64,000 nucleotides of DNA. Origin: Roseomonas sp. E05 (GTDB taxonomy: Bacteria; Pseudomonadota; Alphaproteobacteria; Acetobacterales; Acetobacteraceae). The stretch is from assembly GCF_030063475.1 (NCBI RefSeq), contig NZ_JASIRT010000017.1, forward strand, positions 28,820 to 92,819. The letters run 5' to 3'. Each line of letters begins with the position of its first letter. Within the stretch, counting starts at the first letter, position 1. Positions 12,828-29,967 of this stretch are shown in pieces. A model generated the notes under the pieces. That model did no database searches, was not told the DNA's origin, and saw only the letters and a list, made by a program, of their open reading frames with translations. A program made the position numbers and the translations under genes.

Positions 12828-13199
12828 TTACTTCGGCCGCTTCGCGCCATACAGCGAGCGCCGCTTGCGCCGCTTGGCGATGCCCTGCGTGTCCAGCACG
12901 CCGCGCAGGATGTGATAGCGCACACCGGGAAGGTCCTTCACGCGGCCGCCGCGGATCAGCACCACCGAGTGCTCCTGCAGGTTGTGCCCCTCGCCCGGGA
13001 TGTAGGAAACGACTTCGTAGCCGTTCACCAGGCGAACCTTGGCCACCTTGCGCAGCGCCGAGTTCGGCTTCTTCGGAGTGGTGGTGTAAACGCGAGTGCA
13101 GACGCCACGCTTTTGCGGGCAGCCCTGCAGGGCCGGAACCTTGTTACGGCTCGGCTTGGGCTCACGCCCAGTGGCGATGAGCTGGTTGATCGTCGGCAT
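12828..13199 (-). CDS. rpsL: 30S ribosomal protein S12
   Basis: S12 is the decoding-centre protein and the main streptomycin-resistance target. The start ATG 13,197-13,199 ([20 protein letters not shown]) gives 123 residues; the upstream open frame is not conserved. The residues altered in streptomycin resistance are wild type: Lys43 in [12 protein letters not shown], and the Lys in [13 protein letters not shown]. That segment also holds the Asp methylthiolated in many bacteria. It is the first gene of the str/S10 transcript, with a promoter about 210 bp upstream. Confidence 0.98.
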   Translation of the reverse strand: MPTINQLIATGREPKPSRNKVPALQGCPQKRGVCTRVYTTTPKKPNSALRKVAKVRLVNGYEVVSYIPGEGHNLQEHSVVLIRGGRVKDLPGVRYHILRGVLDTQGIAKRRKRRSLYGAKRPK

Positions 13200-13408
13200 G
13201 ACGCCCCTTCGTGCCCTTTTTCCAACGCCCAGGTCCCTTGCCAAGCAAGAGCGCCCGAGGGAATGGCGCGGCTGCGCCACCCTTCGGGCCCTGTGTCCCG
13301 CCTCCGGCCTCGGCCTACCCAGAGGGCGGCGGCACCGGCGGCTCAGAACCTGTCGTCCAGAACTCCGCAGGCCGATCCAGGTAGGGATCGACCCCGTCGA
13401 GGGCGCGG

Positions 13409-13437
13409 AACCTACGCGCCGACCCCCCATGAGTCAA
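13409..13437 (-). promoter_or_regulatory. Predicted sigma-70-type promoter of the str/S10 operon
   Basis: On the minus strand TTGACT (13,432-13,437) and TAGGTT (13,409-13,414) are separated by exactly 17 bp. The site lies just downstream of the rpoC terminator and about 210 bp upstream of rpsL. It would give the rpsL-rpsG-tuf-rpsJ... series its own transcript. Sequence match only; no start site is known. Confidence 0.6.
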
Positions 13438-13450
13438 GCACGCCGCACCC

Positions 13451-13485
13451 TTCAACAAAAGAATCCGGGCCCGAATCGAGCCCGG
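13451..13485 (-). terminator. Intrinsic terminator after rpoC
   Basis: A 9-bp stem with a 3-nt loop occupies 13,465-13,485 (arms CCGGGCTCG and CGGGCCCGG when read on the minus strand, one G-U pair). It is followed on that strand by ATTCTTTTGTTG. This fits an intrinsic terminator for the rplKAJL-rpoBC transcript. It sits 84 bp beyond the rpoC stop and just ahead of the str promoter. Confidence 0.75.
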
Positions 13486-13569
13486 CTCCCATGCAGCCGG
13501 CGCAGAGCGCGCCGGCCAGCTTCAGCCTGGCTGCGGAGCGGGGTCCAACCCCGACCCGCAGCCCTTCCG

Positions 13570-17838
<4,269 letters not shown>

Positions 17839-17923
17839 GCGGCCGTCCTCTCAAGGTGAGGCCGCCGCGCCAGGGACTCCCCGGCGCGGCTGAGAAAAGT
17901 GTCGTTTATGCGCATCGGCAGGG

Positions 17924-22111
<4,188 letters not shown>

Positions 22112-22261
22112 GCCCGTCCTGCTTCCCTTCGCTCCGGCCCATCCGCCCCGGCCGGCGGGTACCCGATCGTCGCGCGCCGCGTGATGGCTTCACGCAACGC
22201 AGTCGCGGGCAGGGACCCGAGAGGATCCCCGCCCGTCTCGCATTCAGTCTCGCCCAGCCAG

Positions 22262-22283
22262 GCGGCGCCCCGGAAGGCGCCGC
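22262..22283. other. Stem-loop between rplL and rpoB (possible attenuator or processing site)
   Basis: An 8-bp perfect stem (GCGGCGCC / GGCGCCGC, 6-nt loop) starts 16 bp after the rplL stop in the 187-bp rplL-rpoB gap. No U-tract follows. In E. coli this gap holds a partial terminator and an RNase III site that make rplJL more abundant than rpoBC; the same role here is inference from position. I see no convincing separate rpoB promoter. Confidence 0.4.
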
Positions 22284-22298
22284 ACAGCCGGAAAGCCC

Positions 22299-22679
22299 TC
22301 ACTTGACCTCGACAGACGCCCCGTTCTCCTCGAGCACCTTCTTGATCTTCTCGGCCTCGTCCTTGGAAACGCCTTCCTTCACGGTCTTCGGCGCGCCCTC
22401 GACCAGATCCTTGGCCTCCTTCAGGCCCAGGCCGGTGATGGTGCGGATTTCCTTGATGACGTTGATCTTCTTGTCACCGGACTTCGCCAGGATGACCGTG
22501 AACTCGGTCTGCTCCTCGGCGGCCGGGGCAGCCGCGCCACCCGCCGCCGGAGCGGCGGCAACCGCCACCGGAGCAGCGGCGGAAACGCCCCACTTCTCCT
22601 CCAGCAGCTTGGACAGCTCGGCGGCTTCCAGAACGGTCAGGCTGGAGAGCTCGTCAACCAGCTTTGCGAGATCGGCCAT
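22299..22679 (-). CDS. rplL: 50S ribosomal protein L7/L12
   Basis: L7/L12 forms the multi-copy stalk that recruits translational GTPases. The 126-residue product has the N-terminal dimerisation helix pair ([20 protein letters not shown]). It has a long Ala/Pro/Gly hinge ([20 protein letters not shown]) and the C-terminal factor-binding domain with [23 protein letters not shown] at 22,677-22,679. Confidence 0.98.
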   Translation of the reverse strand: MADLAKLVDELSSLTVLEAAELSKLLEEKWGVSAAAPVAVAAAPAAGGAAAPAAEEQTEFTVILAKSGDKKINVIKEIRTITGLGLKEAKDLVEGAPKTVKEGVSKDEAEKIKKVLEENGASVEVK

Positions 22680-22772
22680 GGTTCTCTATCCTTCGATGTA
22701 GTCGCTTGGCATGTTGAATGCAATCCCCGGCACCCCTGGGGCGCCGGAGGTGTCTTCCGCGAAAGGCGCCGC

Positions 22773-23291
22773 TCAGGCCGCCTCGTCCTTCTTGGCGTAA
22801 GCCGCCAGCACTCGCGCCACCTGCCCACCGGGTGCCTGCAGCACGCCGGCGATGCGCGTCGCGGGGGTCTGGATGAGACCCACCAGCTGCGCACGCAGGG
22901 TTTCGAGCGAGGGCAGGGAAGCCAGCGCCTTCACGCCATCGGCGTTCAGCGTCTGCTCACCCAGCGCCCCGCCCAGGATCACGAACTTGTCGTTACCCTT
23001 GGCGAACTCCGTGGCCGTCTTCGCCACTGCGACGGGATCCGTCGACCACGCAAGCGCGGTCGGCCCCTTCAGCAGCGGCGCGATGCCCTGGAAGCGAGTG
23101 CCGTCGAGGGCGAGGGTGGCCAGCCGGTTCTTCGCGACCTTATACGTCGCGCCCGCCGCCCGCATCTGGCGCCGCAGACTGCTCACCTCGGCGACCGTCA
23201 TCCCGTTATTCTGGGCGACGAGCACAAAGGAAGTATCCGCGAACACCTCCGCGAGGGAGGCAACGAACGCACGCTTCTCCGTACGATCCAA
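22773..23291 (-). CDS. rplJ: 50S ribosomal protein L10 (TTG start)
   Basis: L10 anchors the L7/L12 stalk and with it represses translation of its own operon. The 172-residue product starts at TTG (23,289-23,291): no in-frame ATG precedes the conserved [25 protein letters not shown] lies 7 nt upstream of the TTG. A weak start codon fits a gene whose translation is autoregulated. The C-terminal stalk-binding helix ends in [12 protein letters not shown]. Confidence 0.95.
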   Translation of the reverse strand: MDRTEKRAFVASLAEVFADTSFVLVAQNNGMTVAEVSSLRRQMRAAGATYKVAKNRLATLALDGTRFQGIAPLLKGPTALAWSTDPVAVAKTATEFAKGNDKFVILGGALGEQTLNADGVKALASLPSLETLRAQLVGLIQTPATRIAGVLQAPGGQVARVLAAYAKKDEAA

Positions 23292-23615
23292 CTCCCGTCT
23301 CCGTCGGTGACCGGCCCTTGTGGAGGGGGACCGGCCGGTTCACACGGGGGCGGACCCGGGCCAATGGCCCCGGTACACCCCGGTTCGCCTGTCTGAGTCT
23401 GCGGAAGACCAAGCCCATCCCGCCGGGCCGCGCGTCGCACGGCACCGGTCGGCGATCTCTCAGCATCCCCATCTCACGCCTGCGGGACTGACGCCCCCTT
23501 AGGGCCCGCGATCGGGCCACATGCGCTCTCGGACAGGTTTCAGAAGCCACGGCCTGCGCCGGAGCTCCCTGCCCGCGGCCGCCTGGAGGCGGCGCGCGTA
23601 TTTCTCAGCCCAGGC
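23292..23615 (-). promoter_or_regulatory. 324-bp leader between rplA and rplJ (likely L10-stalk regulatory leader)
   Basis: No gene fits here. In many bacteria this gap holds the mRNA leader bound by the L10-L7/L12 complex. The stretch is rich in short inverted repeats, for example GGGCC-AAT-GGCCC at 23,358-23,370. A CCCAGG/CCTGGG hairpin spans the rplA stop at 23,609-23,626. I do not recognise a clear promoter. The L10-leader assignment rests on position only. Confidence 0.4.
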
Positions 23616-24317
23616 TCAGGCCTGGGCGGCCAGCGAGGCCAGATCCACCTTCAGGCCGGGGCCCATAGAGGAGGACACGGCAACCTTCTTCACGTAGCTG
23701 CCCTTGGCGCCGGTCGGCTTGGCGCGCTGGATGGCCTCGATGAAGGCGCGCGCGTTCTCGACCAGCTGGTCATCGGAGAAGGACACCTTGCCGATGCCGG
23801 CATGCACGATGCCCGCCTTCTCGGCACGGAACTCCACCTGACCGGCCTTGGCCGCCTGCACGGCGCCCTTCACGTCCATCGTCACGGTGCCCAGGCGGGG
23901 GTTCGGCATCAGGCCGCGTGGGCCCAGGATCTTACCGAGCCGGCCCACCAGGCCCATCATGTCGGGCGTGGCGATGCAGCGGTCGAAGTTGATGTTGCCT
24001 TCCTGCACCGCGGCGGCGAGGTCGTCCGCGCCCACCACGTCGGCGCCGGCGGCCAGCGCCTCCTCGGCCTTCGGGCCGCGGGCGAAGACGCCCACGCGCA
24101 CCGTCTTGCCGGTGCCGTTCGGCAGGCCGACCACGCCGCGCACCATCTGGTCGGCATGGCGCGGGTCAATGCCCAGGTTCATCGAGATCTCGATGGTCTC
24201 GTCGAACTTCGCCTTGGCGGCGGACTTCAGCGTCGCGATGGCCTCGGCCAGCGCATACTGCTTGTCACGGTCCAGCCCGGCGTAGATCGCCTTCAGACGC
24301 TTGCCCTGCTTGGCCAT
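23616..24317 (-). CDS. rplA: 50S ribosomal protein L1
   Basis: L1 forms the mobile stalk that guides tRNA out of the E site; in E. coli it represses rplKA translation. The 233-residue product has the conserved [20 protein letters not shown], the loop [20 protein letters not shown] and GPGLKVD at the C-terminus. It lies 4 bp behind rplK. Confidence 0.98.
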   Translation of the reverse strand: MAKQGKRLKAIYAGLDRDKQYALAEAIATLKSAAKAKFDETIEISMNLGIDPRHADQMVRGVVGLPNGTGKTVRVGVFARGPKAEEALAAGADVVGADDLAAAVQEGNINFDRCIATPDMMGLVGRLGKILGPRGLMPNPRLGTVTMDVKGAVQAAKAGQVEFRAEKAGIVHAGIGKVSFSDDQLVENARAFIEAIQRAKPTGAKGSYVKKVAVSSSMGPGLKVDLASLAAQA

Positions 24318-24321
24318 GAGC

Positions 24322-24756
24322 TCAGCCCTCCACCACGGACATGCCCATCGAGCGGGCGGAGCCGGCCAGCATGCGCACGGCGGCCTCGACGTCGTTGGCG
24401 TTCATGTCCTTCATCTTCGTCGCCGCGATTTCGCGCAGCTGCGCCTTCGTCACGCGGCCGACCACGCCACCCTTGCCCGGGGTCTGGCTGCCCTTGTCGA
24501 GCTTGGCGGCCTTCAGCAGGAAGTAGGTGTTCGGGGGCGTCTTGGTGACGAAGGAGAAGGTGCGGTCGGAATACGCCGTGATGACGACCGGCGTCGGGGT
24601 GCCGGGCTCCATCTGCTGCGTCGCCGCGTTGAATTCCTTCACGAACTGCATGATGTTCAGGCCGCGCTGACCCAGCGCGGGACCCACCGGCGGCGAGGGG
24701 TTCGCCTTGCCGGCCGGGATCTGCAGCTTGATGTAGCCGACGATCTTCTTAGCCAT
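24322..24756 (-). CDS. rplK: 50S ribosomal protein L11
   Basis: L11 organises the GTPase-associated centre and is needed for RelA activation. I choose ATG 24,754-24,756 ([20 protein letters not shown]), giving 144 residues; the longer open frame upstream is non-coding leader. It contains [20 protein letters not shown] and the C-terminal [20 protein letters not shown]. Transcription probably starts from the promoter at 24,896-24,924. Confidence 0.97.
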   Translation of the reverse strand: MAKKIVGYIKLQIPAGKANPSPPVGPALGQRGLNIMQFVKEFNAATQQMEPGTPTPVVITAYSDRTFSFVTKTPPNTYFLLKAAKLDKGSQTPGKGGVVGRVTKAQLREIAATKMKDMNANDVEAAVRMLAGSARSMGMSVVEG

Positions 24757-24895
24757 GTCCGTCCTCTGTGCTCTCAGAGGCGCGCGGTCCTGGCGGCCCC
24801 GCCGCTGGGCAAGGGCCTCCCGCGTCCCTGAAAAAACGCCGCAACCACCCGGTCGCGCGAAGCGCGCGCCCCTGGGGAGAATTGGCGGAGGCGGC

Positions 24896-24924
24896 CCTAT
24901 ACCCCTCGGAGCCGCGTGAGTCCA
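24896..24924 (-). promoter_or_regulatory. Predicted promoter of rplKAJL-rpoBC
   Basis: On the minus strand TGGACT (24,919-24,924) and TATAGG (24,896-24,901) are 17 bp apart. They lie about 140 bp upstream of the rplK start. Four of six -35 bases and four of six -10 bases match the sigma-70 consensus. This would be the start of the L11-L1-L10-L12-beta-beta' transcript, which here cannot be inherited from nusG. Confidence 0.55.
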
Positions 24925-25101
24925 TACAATCGCGCACTGTACGCCGCGCATGGCTCGCCCGCGTCGCCGTGCCGCGGAAGCCGTTCCGTAACCCCGGCGC
25001 CCCAGACTCGTTTCGCCCAGGCGGCGGCCGGAGAGGGCCGGGAAGCCGTCCAGCCCCGTCGTGGCAATAACGGGTATCGGCGGCGCGGATGGCATCACGC
25101 T

Positions 25102-25130
25102 TTGAATCCTAATAATGAGGTTGCTATCTG
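25102..25130 (+). promoter_or_regulatory. Predicted promoter of the efflux operon
   Basis: TTGAAT (25,102-25,107) and TATCTG (25,125-25,130) are 17 bp apart in a locally AT-rich patch. They lie about 150 bp upstream of the ATG at 25,277. No LysR-type regulator gene lies next to it, unlike the E. coli aae locus. Sequence match only. Confidence 0.45.
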
Positions 25131-25276
25131 TTTGCCATGCCGCGCTCCCTTCCCCCGCCTCCACTGGCCGTTCCGTTCCGCGCCGGGATCGCCTCGGCAG
25201 GTCCCGTACCAGCGCGCCGTGCGCCCGGAGATGCGCCAGGGGACGTCCCAGGGGGCGTCCCGGGGGAATTGCGCTG

Positions 25277-27334
25277 ATGCCCGGCTTCCCGAGTCGCGCC
25301 GACTGGCTCTTCTCGCTGCGCAGCTTCGCCGCGGCGGCCCTGGCGCTCTGGATCGCCTTCTCGCTGGACCTGCCCCGCCCCTACTGGGCGGTGGGCACCG
25401 TCTATATCGTCTCGCAGACCTTCACCGGCGCGCTGCGGGCCAAGGCGCTCTGGCGCCTGATCGGCACCTTCTGCGGCGGTGTCTTCTCCGTGCTGGCGAT
25501 GCCGAACCTGATCGACGAGCCGATCCTGTTCTCCCTCGCCGTAGCGCTCTGGATCGGCCTCTGCCTCGCCGCCTCGCTCTACGACCCGACGCCGCGCTCC
25601 TACGGCTTCATGCTTTCGGGCTACACGGCGGCGCTGATCTGCTTCCCCATGGTGGACAGTCCGGGAACCATCTTCGACACCGCCATCTACCGTGTCATCG
25701 AGACCAGCCTGGGCATCCTCTGCGCCCTGCTGATGCATGGCATCCTCTTTCCCCGCCCCTCCGCCCCGCGGCTGCTGGCGGCCACCCGCGCCTGGCTGAA
25801 CGACCTCGCCCGCTACGCCGCCGACAGCCTGACCGCACCGCACGACCCGGTGCGCTTTTCCTCCGAGCGCCGCCGCATCGGGCGGGACGGTGCCGCGCTG
25901 CTCGCCCTGTTCCAGCAGGCCCGCTACGAAGCGCCCCATCGCCGGGCGCAGCTTCTCTGGCTGCCGCGGCTGCATGAGCGGGCCCGTGCCCTGCCGACCC
26001 TGCTGACCGCGATCGGCGAGCGGGTGCGCACCCTGGCCGTGCTGGACCCCTCGGCGGCGGCGGCGCTGCGCCCCCTGCTGGCCGACATGGCCGACTGGAT
26101 GGCGCAGAGCATCGACGTCCCCGCCGGCCCCGCCCGCACCCTTTCGGCGCACCGCATGGAAGGCCGGCTGCGGGACGCCGAGCAGCTGGGCATTCCCGCG
26201 GAGCCCTGGGCGGCGCTGGTACGCGAGGGCCTGCTGGAGCGGCTGCGCGAGCTGGTCGAGCAGTGGCGCGAGTGCCGGCTGCTGACGGAGCGCCTGCTGG
26301 CCGAACGGCCGCAGGAAGCCGCGCCCACCGAGCCGGACCGCCCGCCCGGCCATGTCGATCCGCTGCTGGTCGGCCTGTCCGGCCTGGCGGCGGGGCTTGC
26401 CCTGCTGCTGGGCTGCGCGCTCTGGATCGGCACCGGCTGGGCGCATGGCTCCAGTCTGGCGATGATGGGCGCGGTGGCGCTCTGCATCTTCGGCCAGCTC
26501 GATGATCCGGCGCCGGCGCTGAAGAAGTTCATCACCGGCTCGATCCTCGCCGTGGCGATTGCCGGCCTCTACCAGTTTGCCATCCTGCCGATGATCGACG
26601 GCTTTCCGCTGCTGATCCTGGCGCTGGCTCCGCTGTATCTCGTCGCCGGCGCGCTGATCGCCCAGCCGGCGGTGATGGCGCAGGCCCTCGCCGTCGCCGT
26701 CACCGTGCCGACGGTGATGAGCCTGCAGGAGACCTACTCGGCCTCGGCCGATTTCGCCGCTTATCTGGATGGCGGCTTCGCCACGGTCGGCGGGCTGATC
26801 CTGGCGCTCGCCATCACGCGGCTCGTCCGCTCCTTCGGCGTCGCCTGGCGCGTGCACCGGCTGATGGCGGCCGATCGGCGCGACCTCGCCAGCATGGCGG
26901 AGGGCGGCGCCCCGGCCGACCTGCGCCGCATCCTGGGCGTGATGCTGGACCGCTTCGAGGCGCTGGCCGCCCGCCTCACGGCCATTGACGCCCAGACCGT
27001 GCGCCTGACCGAGTTGGCCGAGCTACGCGCGGCGCTGAACGTGCTGCGGCTGCGCGAGGGCATGGCGGAACTGCCGCGCTCCGCGCGAGCCGCCACGGAG
27101 GCCACCCTGGCCGCGGTGGCGGCCACGGCGCGCGGCCGGCTGCCCGCTCCTGCCCTGCTGGAACGCCTGGACGCCGCCCTGCAGGCCTGCCTGTCGGCCA
27201 GGACGCGGCCCGCCCGCCGCGCCACCCTGGCGCTGTCCGGCCTGCGCCTCGCCCTTTTCCCCGATGCCGCCCCTCCCGCCATGCGCTCCGGCGATGCGCC
27301 ACAGCCAGAGCCGGCCAGGAACCTTGTCGCATGA
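25277..27334 (+). CDS. FUSC-family inner-membrane efflux protein (AaeB-like)
   Basis: The 685-residue product belongs to the fusaric-acid-resistance/aromatic-acid exporter family. It has an N-terminal block of hydrophobic segments (about residues 10-165), a soluble stretch, a second block (about 365-510) and a soluble C-terminus. The motif [20 protein letters not shown] near residue 30 is typical. I start at ATG 25,277 because the 54 upstream codons are Arg/Pro-rich and unconserved. The stop overlaps the next gene (ATGA), and a DUF1656 gene and a membrane-fusion gene follow. Together these form an AaeB-AaeX-AaeA-type tripartite unit. The substrate is unknown; aromatic carboxylic acids are the family precedent. 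Confidence 0.9.
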   Translation: MPGFPSRADWLFSLRSFAAAALALWIAFSLDLPRPYWAVGTVYIVSQTFTGALRAKALWRLIGTFCGGVFSVLAMPNLIDEPILFSLAVALWIGLCLAASLYDPTPRSYGFMLSGYTAALICFPMVDSPGTIFDTAIYRVIETSLGILCALLMHGILFPRPSAPRLLAATRAWLNDLARYAADSLTAPHDPVRFSSERRRIGRDGAALLALFQQARYEAPHRRAQLLWLPRLHERARALPTLLTAIGERVRTLAVLDPSAAAALRPLLADMADWMAQSIDVPAGPARTLSAHRMEGRLRDAEQLGIPAEPWAALVREGLLERLRELVEQWRECRLLTERLLAERPQEAAPTEPDRPPGHVDPLLVGLSGLAAGLALLLGCALWIGTGWAHGSSLAMMGAVALCIFGQLDDPAPALKKFITGSILAVAIAGLYQFAILPMIDGFPLLILALAPLYLVAGALIAQPAVMAQALAVAVTVPTVMSLQETYSASADFAAYLDGGFATVGGLILALAITRLVRSFGVAWRVHRLMAADRRDLASMAEGGAPADLRRILGVMLDRFEALAARLTAIDAQTVRLTELAELRAALNVLRLREGMAELPRSARAATEATLAAVAATARGRLPAPALLERLDAALQACLSARTRPARRATLALSGLRLALFPDAAPPAMRSGDAPQPEPARNLVA

Positions 27335-27540
27335 TTGCGGAACTCGACCTCTACGGCGTCTTCCTGCCCGCCCTGCTGGTCTGGGCGCTGCTTGCCCTGC
27401 CCGTCACGGCGGTGCTGCGCGGGCTCCTGCACCGCCTCGGCCTCTACCGCTGGATCTGGCACGCGCCGCTGTTCGACTTCGCGCTGTTCGTTCTCGTCCT
27501 CGGCGGCATCACCGCCGCTTCGGAGTCCCTGCTGCCATGA
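27331..27540 (+). CDS. DUF1656 small membrane protein (AaeX-like)
   Basis: A 69-residue protein with two predicted membrane segments, beginning [20 protein letters not shown]. It has the family's YRWIWHAPLFDFALFVLVLG near the end. DUF1656 proteins almost always lie between FUSC and HlyD-type genes, as here. The ATG overlaps the upstream stop by 4 bp and its own stop overlaps the next ATG by 4 bp, so all three are translationally coupled. Its role in the pump is not established. Confidence 0.9.
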   Translation: MIAELDLYGVFLPALLVWALLALPVTAVLRGLLHRLGLYRWIWHAPLFDFALFVLVLGGITAASESLLP

Positions 27541-28448
27541 AGCCCTTCTTCGCCCGCCTGGTGCGGGTCCTCGTCACCCTGCTGCTGGTCGGCGCGGCGG
27601 CGCTCGTCGGATGGCAGCTCTGGCACTACTACATGGAGGCGCCCTGGACGCGGGACGGGCGGGTGCGCGCCGACATCATCGGCATCGCCCCCGATGTCTC
27701 CGGCTTCGTGGCCGAGGTGCTGGTCTCCGACAATGCCGTGGTGCACAAGGGCGACCCGCTGTTCCGGCTGGATCGCGCCCGCTTCGCCCTCGCCCTGCAG
27801 CAGGCCGCGGCGGTGGTGGAGAGCCGCGCCGCCACGCTGGAGCGCGCCCGCCGCGACGAGCGCCGCTATGACCGCCTGGACGAGGGCATCGTCTCCGTCC
27901 AGCGGCGCGACCAGGCACAGGCCGAGGCCGCCGCCGCCCAGGGCGCCTGGCAGGAAGCGATCGCCGCACGCGATCTGGCGAAGCTGAACCTGGAGCGCAC
28001 CGAGGTCCACGCCCCGGCGGATGGCACCATCACCAACCTGACGTTGCGCCCCGGCGCCTATGTCGCGTCCGGCAGCCCGGTGATGGCCCTGGTGGATGCC
28101 AGCAGCCTGCATGTGCAGGGCTATTTCGAGGAAACCAAGCTCGCCCGCATCCATGCCGGCGATCCTGTCGAGGTGCGGCTGATGGGCCTGCCGGACAGGC
28201 CCCTCTCGGGCCATGTGGAAAGCATCGCCGGCGGCATCGCCGACCGCGAGCAGACCAGCGGGCTGATCGCCAATGTGAACCCGACCTTCTCCTGGGTGCG
28301 TCTGGCACAGCGCATCCCGGTGCGCGTCAGGCTGGACCAAGTGCCGGAAGGCGTGCGCCTGATCCCCGGCCGCACCGCGACGGTGACGGTCATGCCGGAC
28401 GGCGAAAAGCCGAGCCTCTTCGGCGCCCTGACAAGGCTGGGGGAATGA
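27537..28448 (+). CDS. HlyD-family membrane-fusion protein (AaeA-like)
   Basis: A 303-residue periplasmic adaptor joining an inner-membrane pump to an outer-membrane channel. It has an N-terminal membrane anchor (residues 8-28) and the motif EAPWTRDGRVRADIIGIAPD. It then has a split biotinyl-lipoyl-like domain (VSGFVAEVLVSDNAVVHKGD), a helical hairpin rich in Ala/Arg, and the second lipoyl half with HAPADGTITNLTLRPGAYV. The stop codon TGA (28,446-28,448) lies inside a palindromic repeat, so the last residues (RLGE) are encoded by the repeat's edge. Confidence 0.92.
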   Translation: MKPFFARLVRVLVTLLLVGAAALVGWQLWHYYMEAPWTRDGRVRADIIGIAPDVSGFVAEVLVSDNAVVHKGDPLFRLDRARFALALQQAAAVVESRAATLERARRDERRYDRLDEGIVSVQRRDQAQAEAAAAQGAWQEAIAARDLAKLNLERTEVHAPADGTITNLTLRPGAYVASGSPVMALVDASSLHVQGYFEETKLARIHAGDPVEVRLMGLPDRPLSGHVESIAGGIADREQTSGLIANVNPTFSWVRLAQRIPVRVRLDQVPEGVRLIPGRTATVTVMPDGEKPSLFGALTRLGE

Positions 28449-28466
28449 ATTCCCCCGGGCTTTTTC
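28435..28466 (+). repeat. Nested-palindrome element, copy 1 (single arm), terminator-like
   Basis: GGGGGAAT (28,439-28,446), a GA loop and ATTCCCCC (28,449-28,456) are followed by GGGC and TTTTTCTT. This is an intrinsic-terminator layout for the plus-strand efflux operon in an 18-bp convergent gap. The same GGCTGGGGGAATGAATTCCC start recurs in copy 2. The palindrome contains the stop codon of the preceding gene. Confidence 0.7.
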
Positions 28467-29384
28467 TTACCGTTGCACCGGCAGATCCAGCAGATCTGCC
28501 AGCTTCCTCGCACTTCCCACCGGCGTCCGCCCGCTGGGGTCGAAGATCTGCTCGGAGAAAGGCCGGGCGGCGTAGCCTTCGGCATACATCTCCCGGATTC
28601 GCAGCCGCTCCACCTCGGAGAGCATACGGCCGCCGCGCTCGGTCAGCGCCACTTCCAGCGGCGGCGCCAGCGTCACCACCCGAAGCCGCGCGCCCCGCGC
28701 CGCGCAGGCGGAGGAAAGGCTGCGATAAGCAGCCTCGTCGAGCGGATAGGCCACCACCATCCAGGGCGCCTGGCTGGTGGCGATCGCTGCGGTGATCCGC
28801 TGCAGCGCGCCAGCCCAGCGCTTTTCGCGCGGCAGGCTCGTCGGCAGGCCGTGCGCGTCGCCCTCAAGGAAGGTCGCGCCGGGCAGCAGGTCCGTCAGGG
28901 CAAGCCCGATGCTGCTCTTCCCACTGTTTATGGGGCCGTTCAGGTGCAGCACCACGGGCTCATGCAGGGTAAAGGCGGCCTCGCGCTGCCGCAGCGCACG
29001 ACGCGCCATGAATCCCGCCAGCCCTCCAACCAGCAAGGCCAGGATGATGCCGCCGACCAGCACCTCCTCGGCGGCCGGCAGGCCGGCGAGCAGCCAGGCC
29101 GGCCCCTCCCGGGGCAGGAATTCAAGGCGTGGCGGCAGGATCAGGCGGCCGAGCGCGAACTCGGCCGGCAAAAGAAAGGCATGGGTGAGCGGATTGCCAA
29201 GCGCGAGGCAGGCCGCCGCCGCAACCGGCAGGCTGCCGCCCAGCATCCAGGCGAAGGCCGCGGCGAAGACGAGGTGCAGGCCGAAGGCGGGCAGCATGGC
29301 CGCCGCGCTGCCGGCCGCGGCCCCGCGGGCAATGCGGCCGGCGCCTTCCGGTGAATCGAGCAAGGCTCTCCAGCGCGCCCGCAA
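28467..29384 (-). CDS. DUF2062 membrane domain fused to a P-loop kinase-like domain
   Basis: A 305-residue protein of unknown function. Residues about 10-125 form a DUF2062-type membrane domain (GSAAAMLPAFGLHLVFAAAF, ALGNPLTHAF). Residues about 140-300 form a nucleotide-binding domain with Walker A GPINSGKSS (150-158), an EGDAH segment and a later RIREMYAEGY. The second part resembles small-molecule or nucleotide kinases (shikimate-, adenylylsulfate- or antibiotic-phosphotransferase-like), but the substrate cannot be told. It lies 31 bp behind nusG on the same strand and is probably co-transcribed. The first in-frame start is TTG (29,382-29,384), so the N-terminus is uncertain. Confidence 0.7.
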   Translation of the reverse strand: MRARWRALLDSPEGAGRIARGAAAGSAAAMLPAFGLHLVFAAAFAWMLGGSLPVAAAACLALGNPLTHAFLLPAEFALGRLILPPRLEFLPREGPAWLLAGLPAAEEVLVGGIILALLVGGLAGFMARRALRQREAAFTLHEPVVLHLNGPINSGKSSIGLALTDLLPGATFLEGDAHGLPTSLPREKRWAGALQRITAAIATSQAPWMVVAYPLDEAAYRSLSSACAARGARLRVVTLAPPLEVALTERGGRMLSEVERLRIREMYAEGYAARPFSEQIFDPSGRTPVGSARKLADLLDLPVQR

Positions 29385-29415
29385 CCGCCTGATCAGCGCA
29401 TGCGGGCCAGACGCC

Positions 29416-29952
29416 TCAGAGCTTCTCGACCTGGCCGTATTCCAGCTCCACCGGCGTGGCGCGGCCGAAGATGGAAACCGAGACCTTCACGCGGCCGCGC
29501 TCCTCGTCCACTTCCTCCACCGTGCCGTTGAAGCTGGTGAAGGGCCCGTCGGCGACGCGCACCTGCTCGCCCACCTCGTAGACCACGGCGGGGCGCTTCG
29601 GCTTCTCCACGCCCTCCTGCACCTGCTGCACGATGCGCAGCGCCTCGGCCTCGCTGATCGGGCTCGGCTTGTTGCGGGCACCGAGGAAGCCGGTGACCTT
29701 CGGCGTATCCTTCACCAGATGCCAGGCCTCGTCCGACATCTGCATCTTCACCAGCACATAGCCGGGGAAGAACTTGCGCTCGGAATTGACCTTCTGCCCG
29801 CGGCGAACCTCCGTCACCTCCTCGGAGGGGACGAGGATGTCGCCGAACTTGTCGGCGAGACCCTTCTGCGCGGCCTGTTCCTTGATCTGCTGGGCAATCT
29901 TCTTCTCGAAGCCCGAGTAGACGTGAACGACGTACCACTTCATGTCGGCCAT
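29416..29952 (-). CDS. nusG: Transcription termination/antitermination factor NusG
   Basis: NusG binds RNA polymerase, suppresses pausing and links it to Rho or to ribosomal protein S10. The 178-residue product has the NGN domain ([20 protein letters not shown]), the [10 protein letters not shown] motif and a C-terminal KOW domain ([20 protein letters not shown]). ATG 29,950-29,952 gives MADMKWYV; a second ATG three codons on is also possible. Confidence 0.98.
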   Translation of the reverse strand: MADMKWYVVHVYSGFEKKIAQQIKEQAAQKGLADKFGDILVPSEEVTEVRRGQKVNSERKFFPGYVLVKMQMSDEAWHLVKDTPKVTGFLGARNKPSPISEAEALRIVQQVQEGVEKPKRPAVVYEVGEQVRVADGPFTSFNGTVEEVDEERGRVKVSVSIFGRATPVELEYGQVEKL

Positions 29953-29967
29953 GGATCTCGCTCCGCC

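Larger units (their letters stand above)
24757..25276. other. 520-bp divergent spacer between rplK and the efflux operon
   Basis: This gap separates the minus-strand rplK from a plus-strand efflux operon. It holds the predicted rplK promoter and the predicted efflux promoter, listed separately. The roughly 130-nt rplK leader includes a hairpin-prone GCGCGCGCTTCGCGCG stretch and a run of six T (24,831-24,836 on the complementary strand). That T run is not directly preceded by a hairpin. No open frame here resembles a gene. Confidence 0.6.

Noticed and set aside
24831..24836. T6 run in the rplK leader as an intrinsic terminator or attenuator
   Set aside because: No stem directly precedes the run on the minus strand, and the nearby hairpin is about 20 nt away. 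Not enough for a terminator call.
25115..25276. Earlier start for the FUSC-type protein
   Set aside because: The 54 extra residues are Arg/Pro/Cys-rich and unconserved in look, and they lie on top of the predicted promoter. ATG 25,277 begins typical family sequence.
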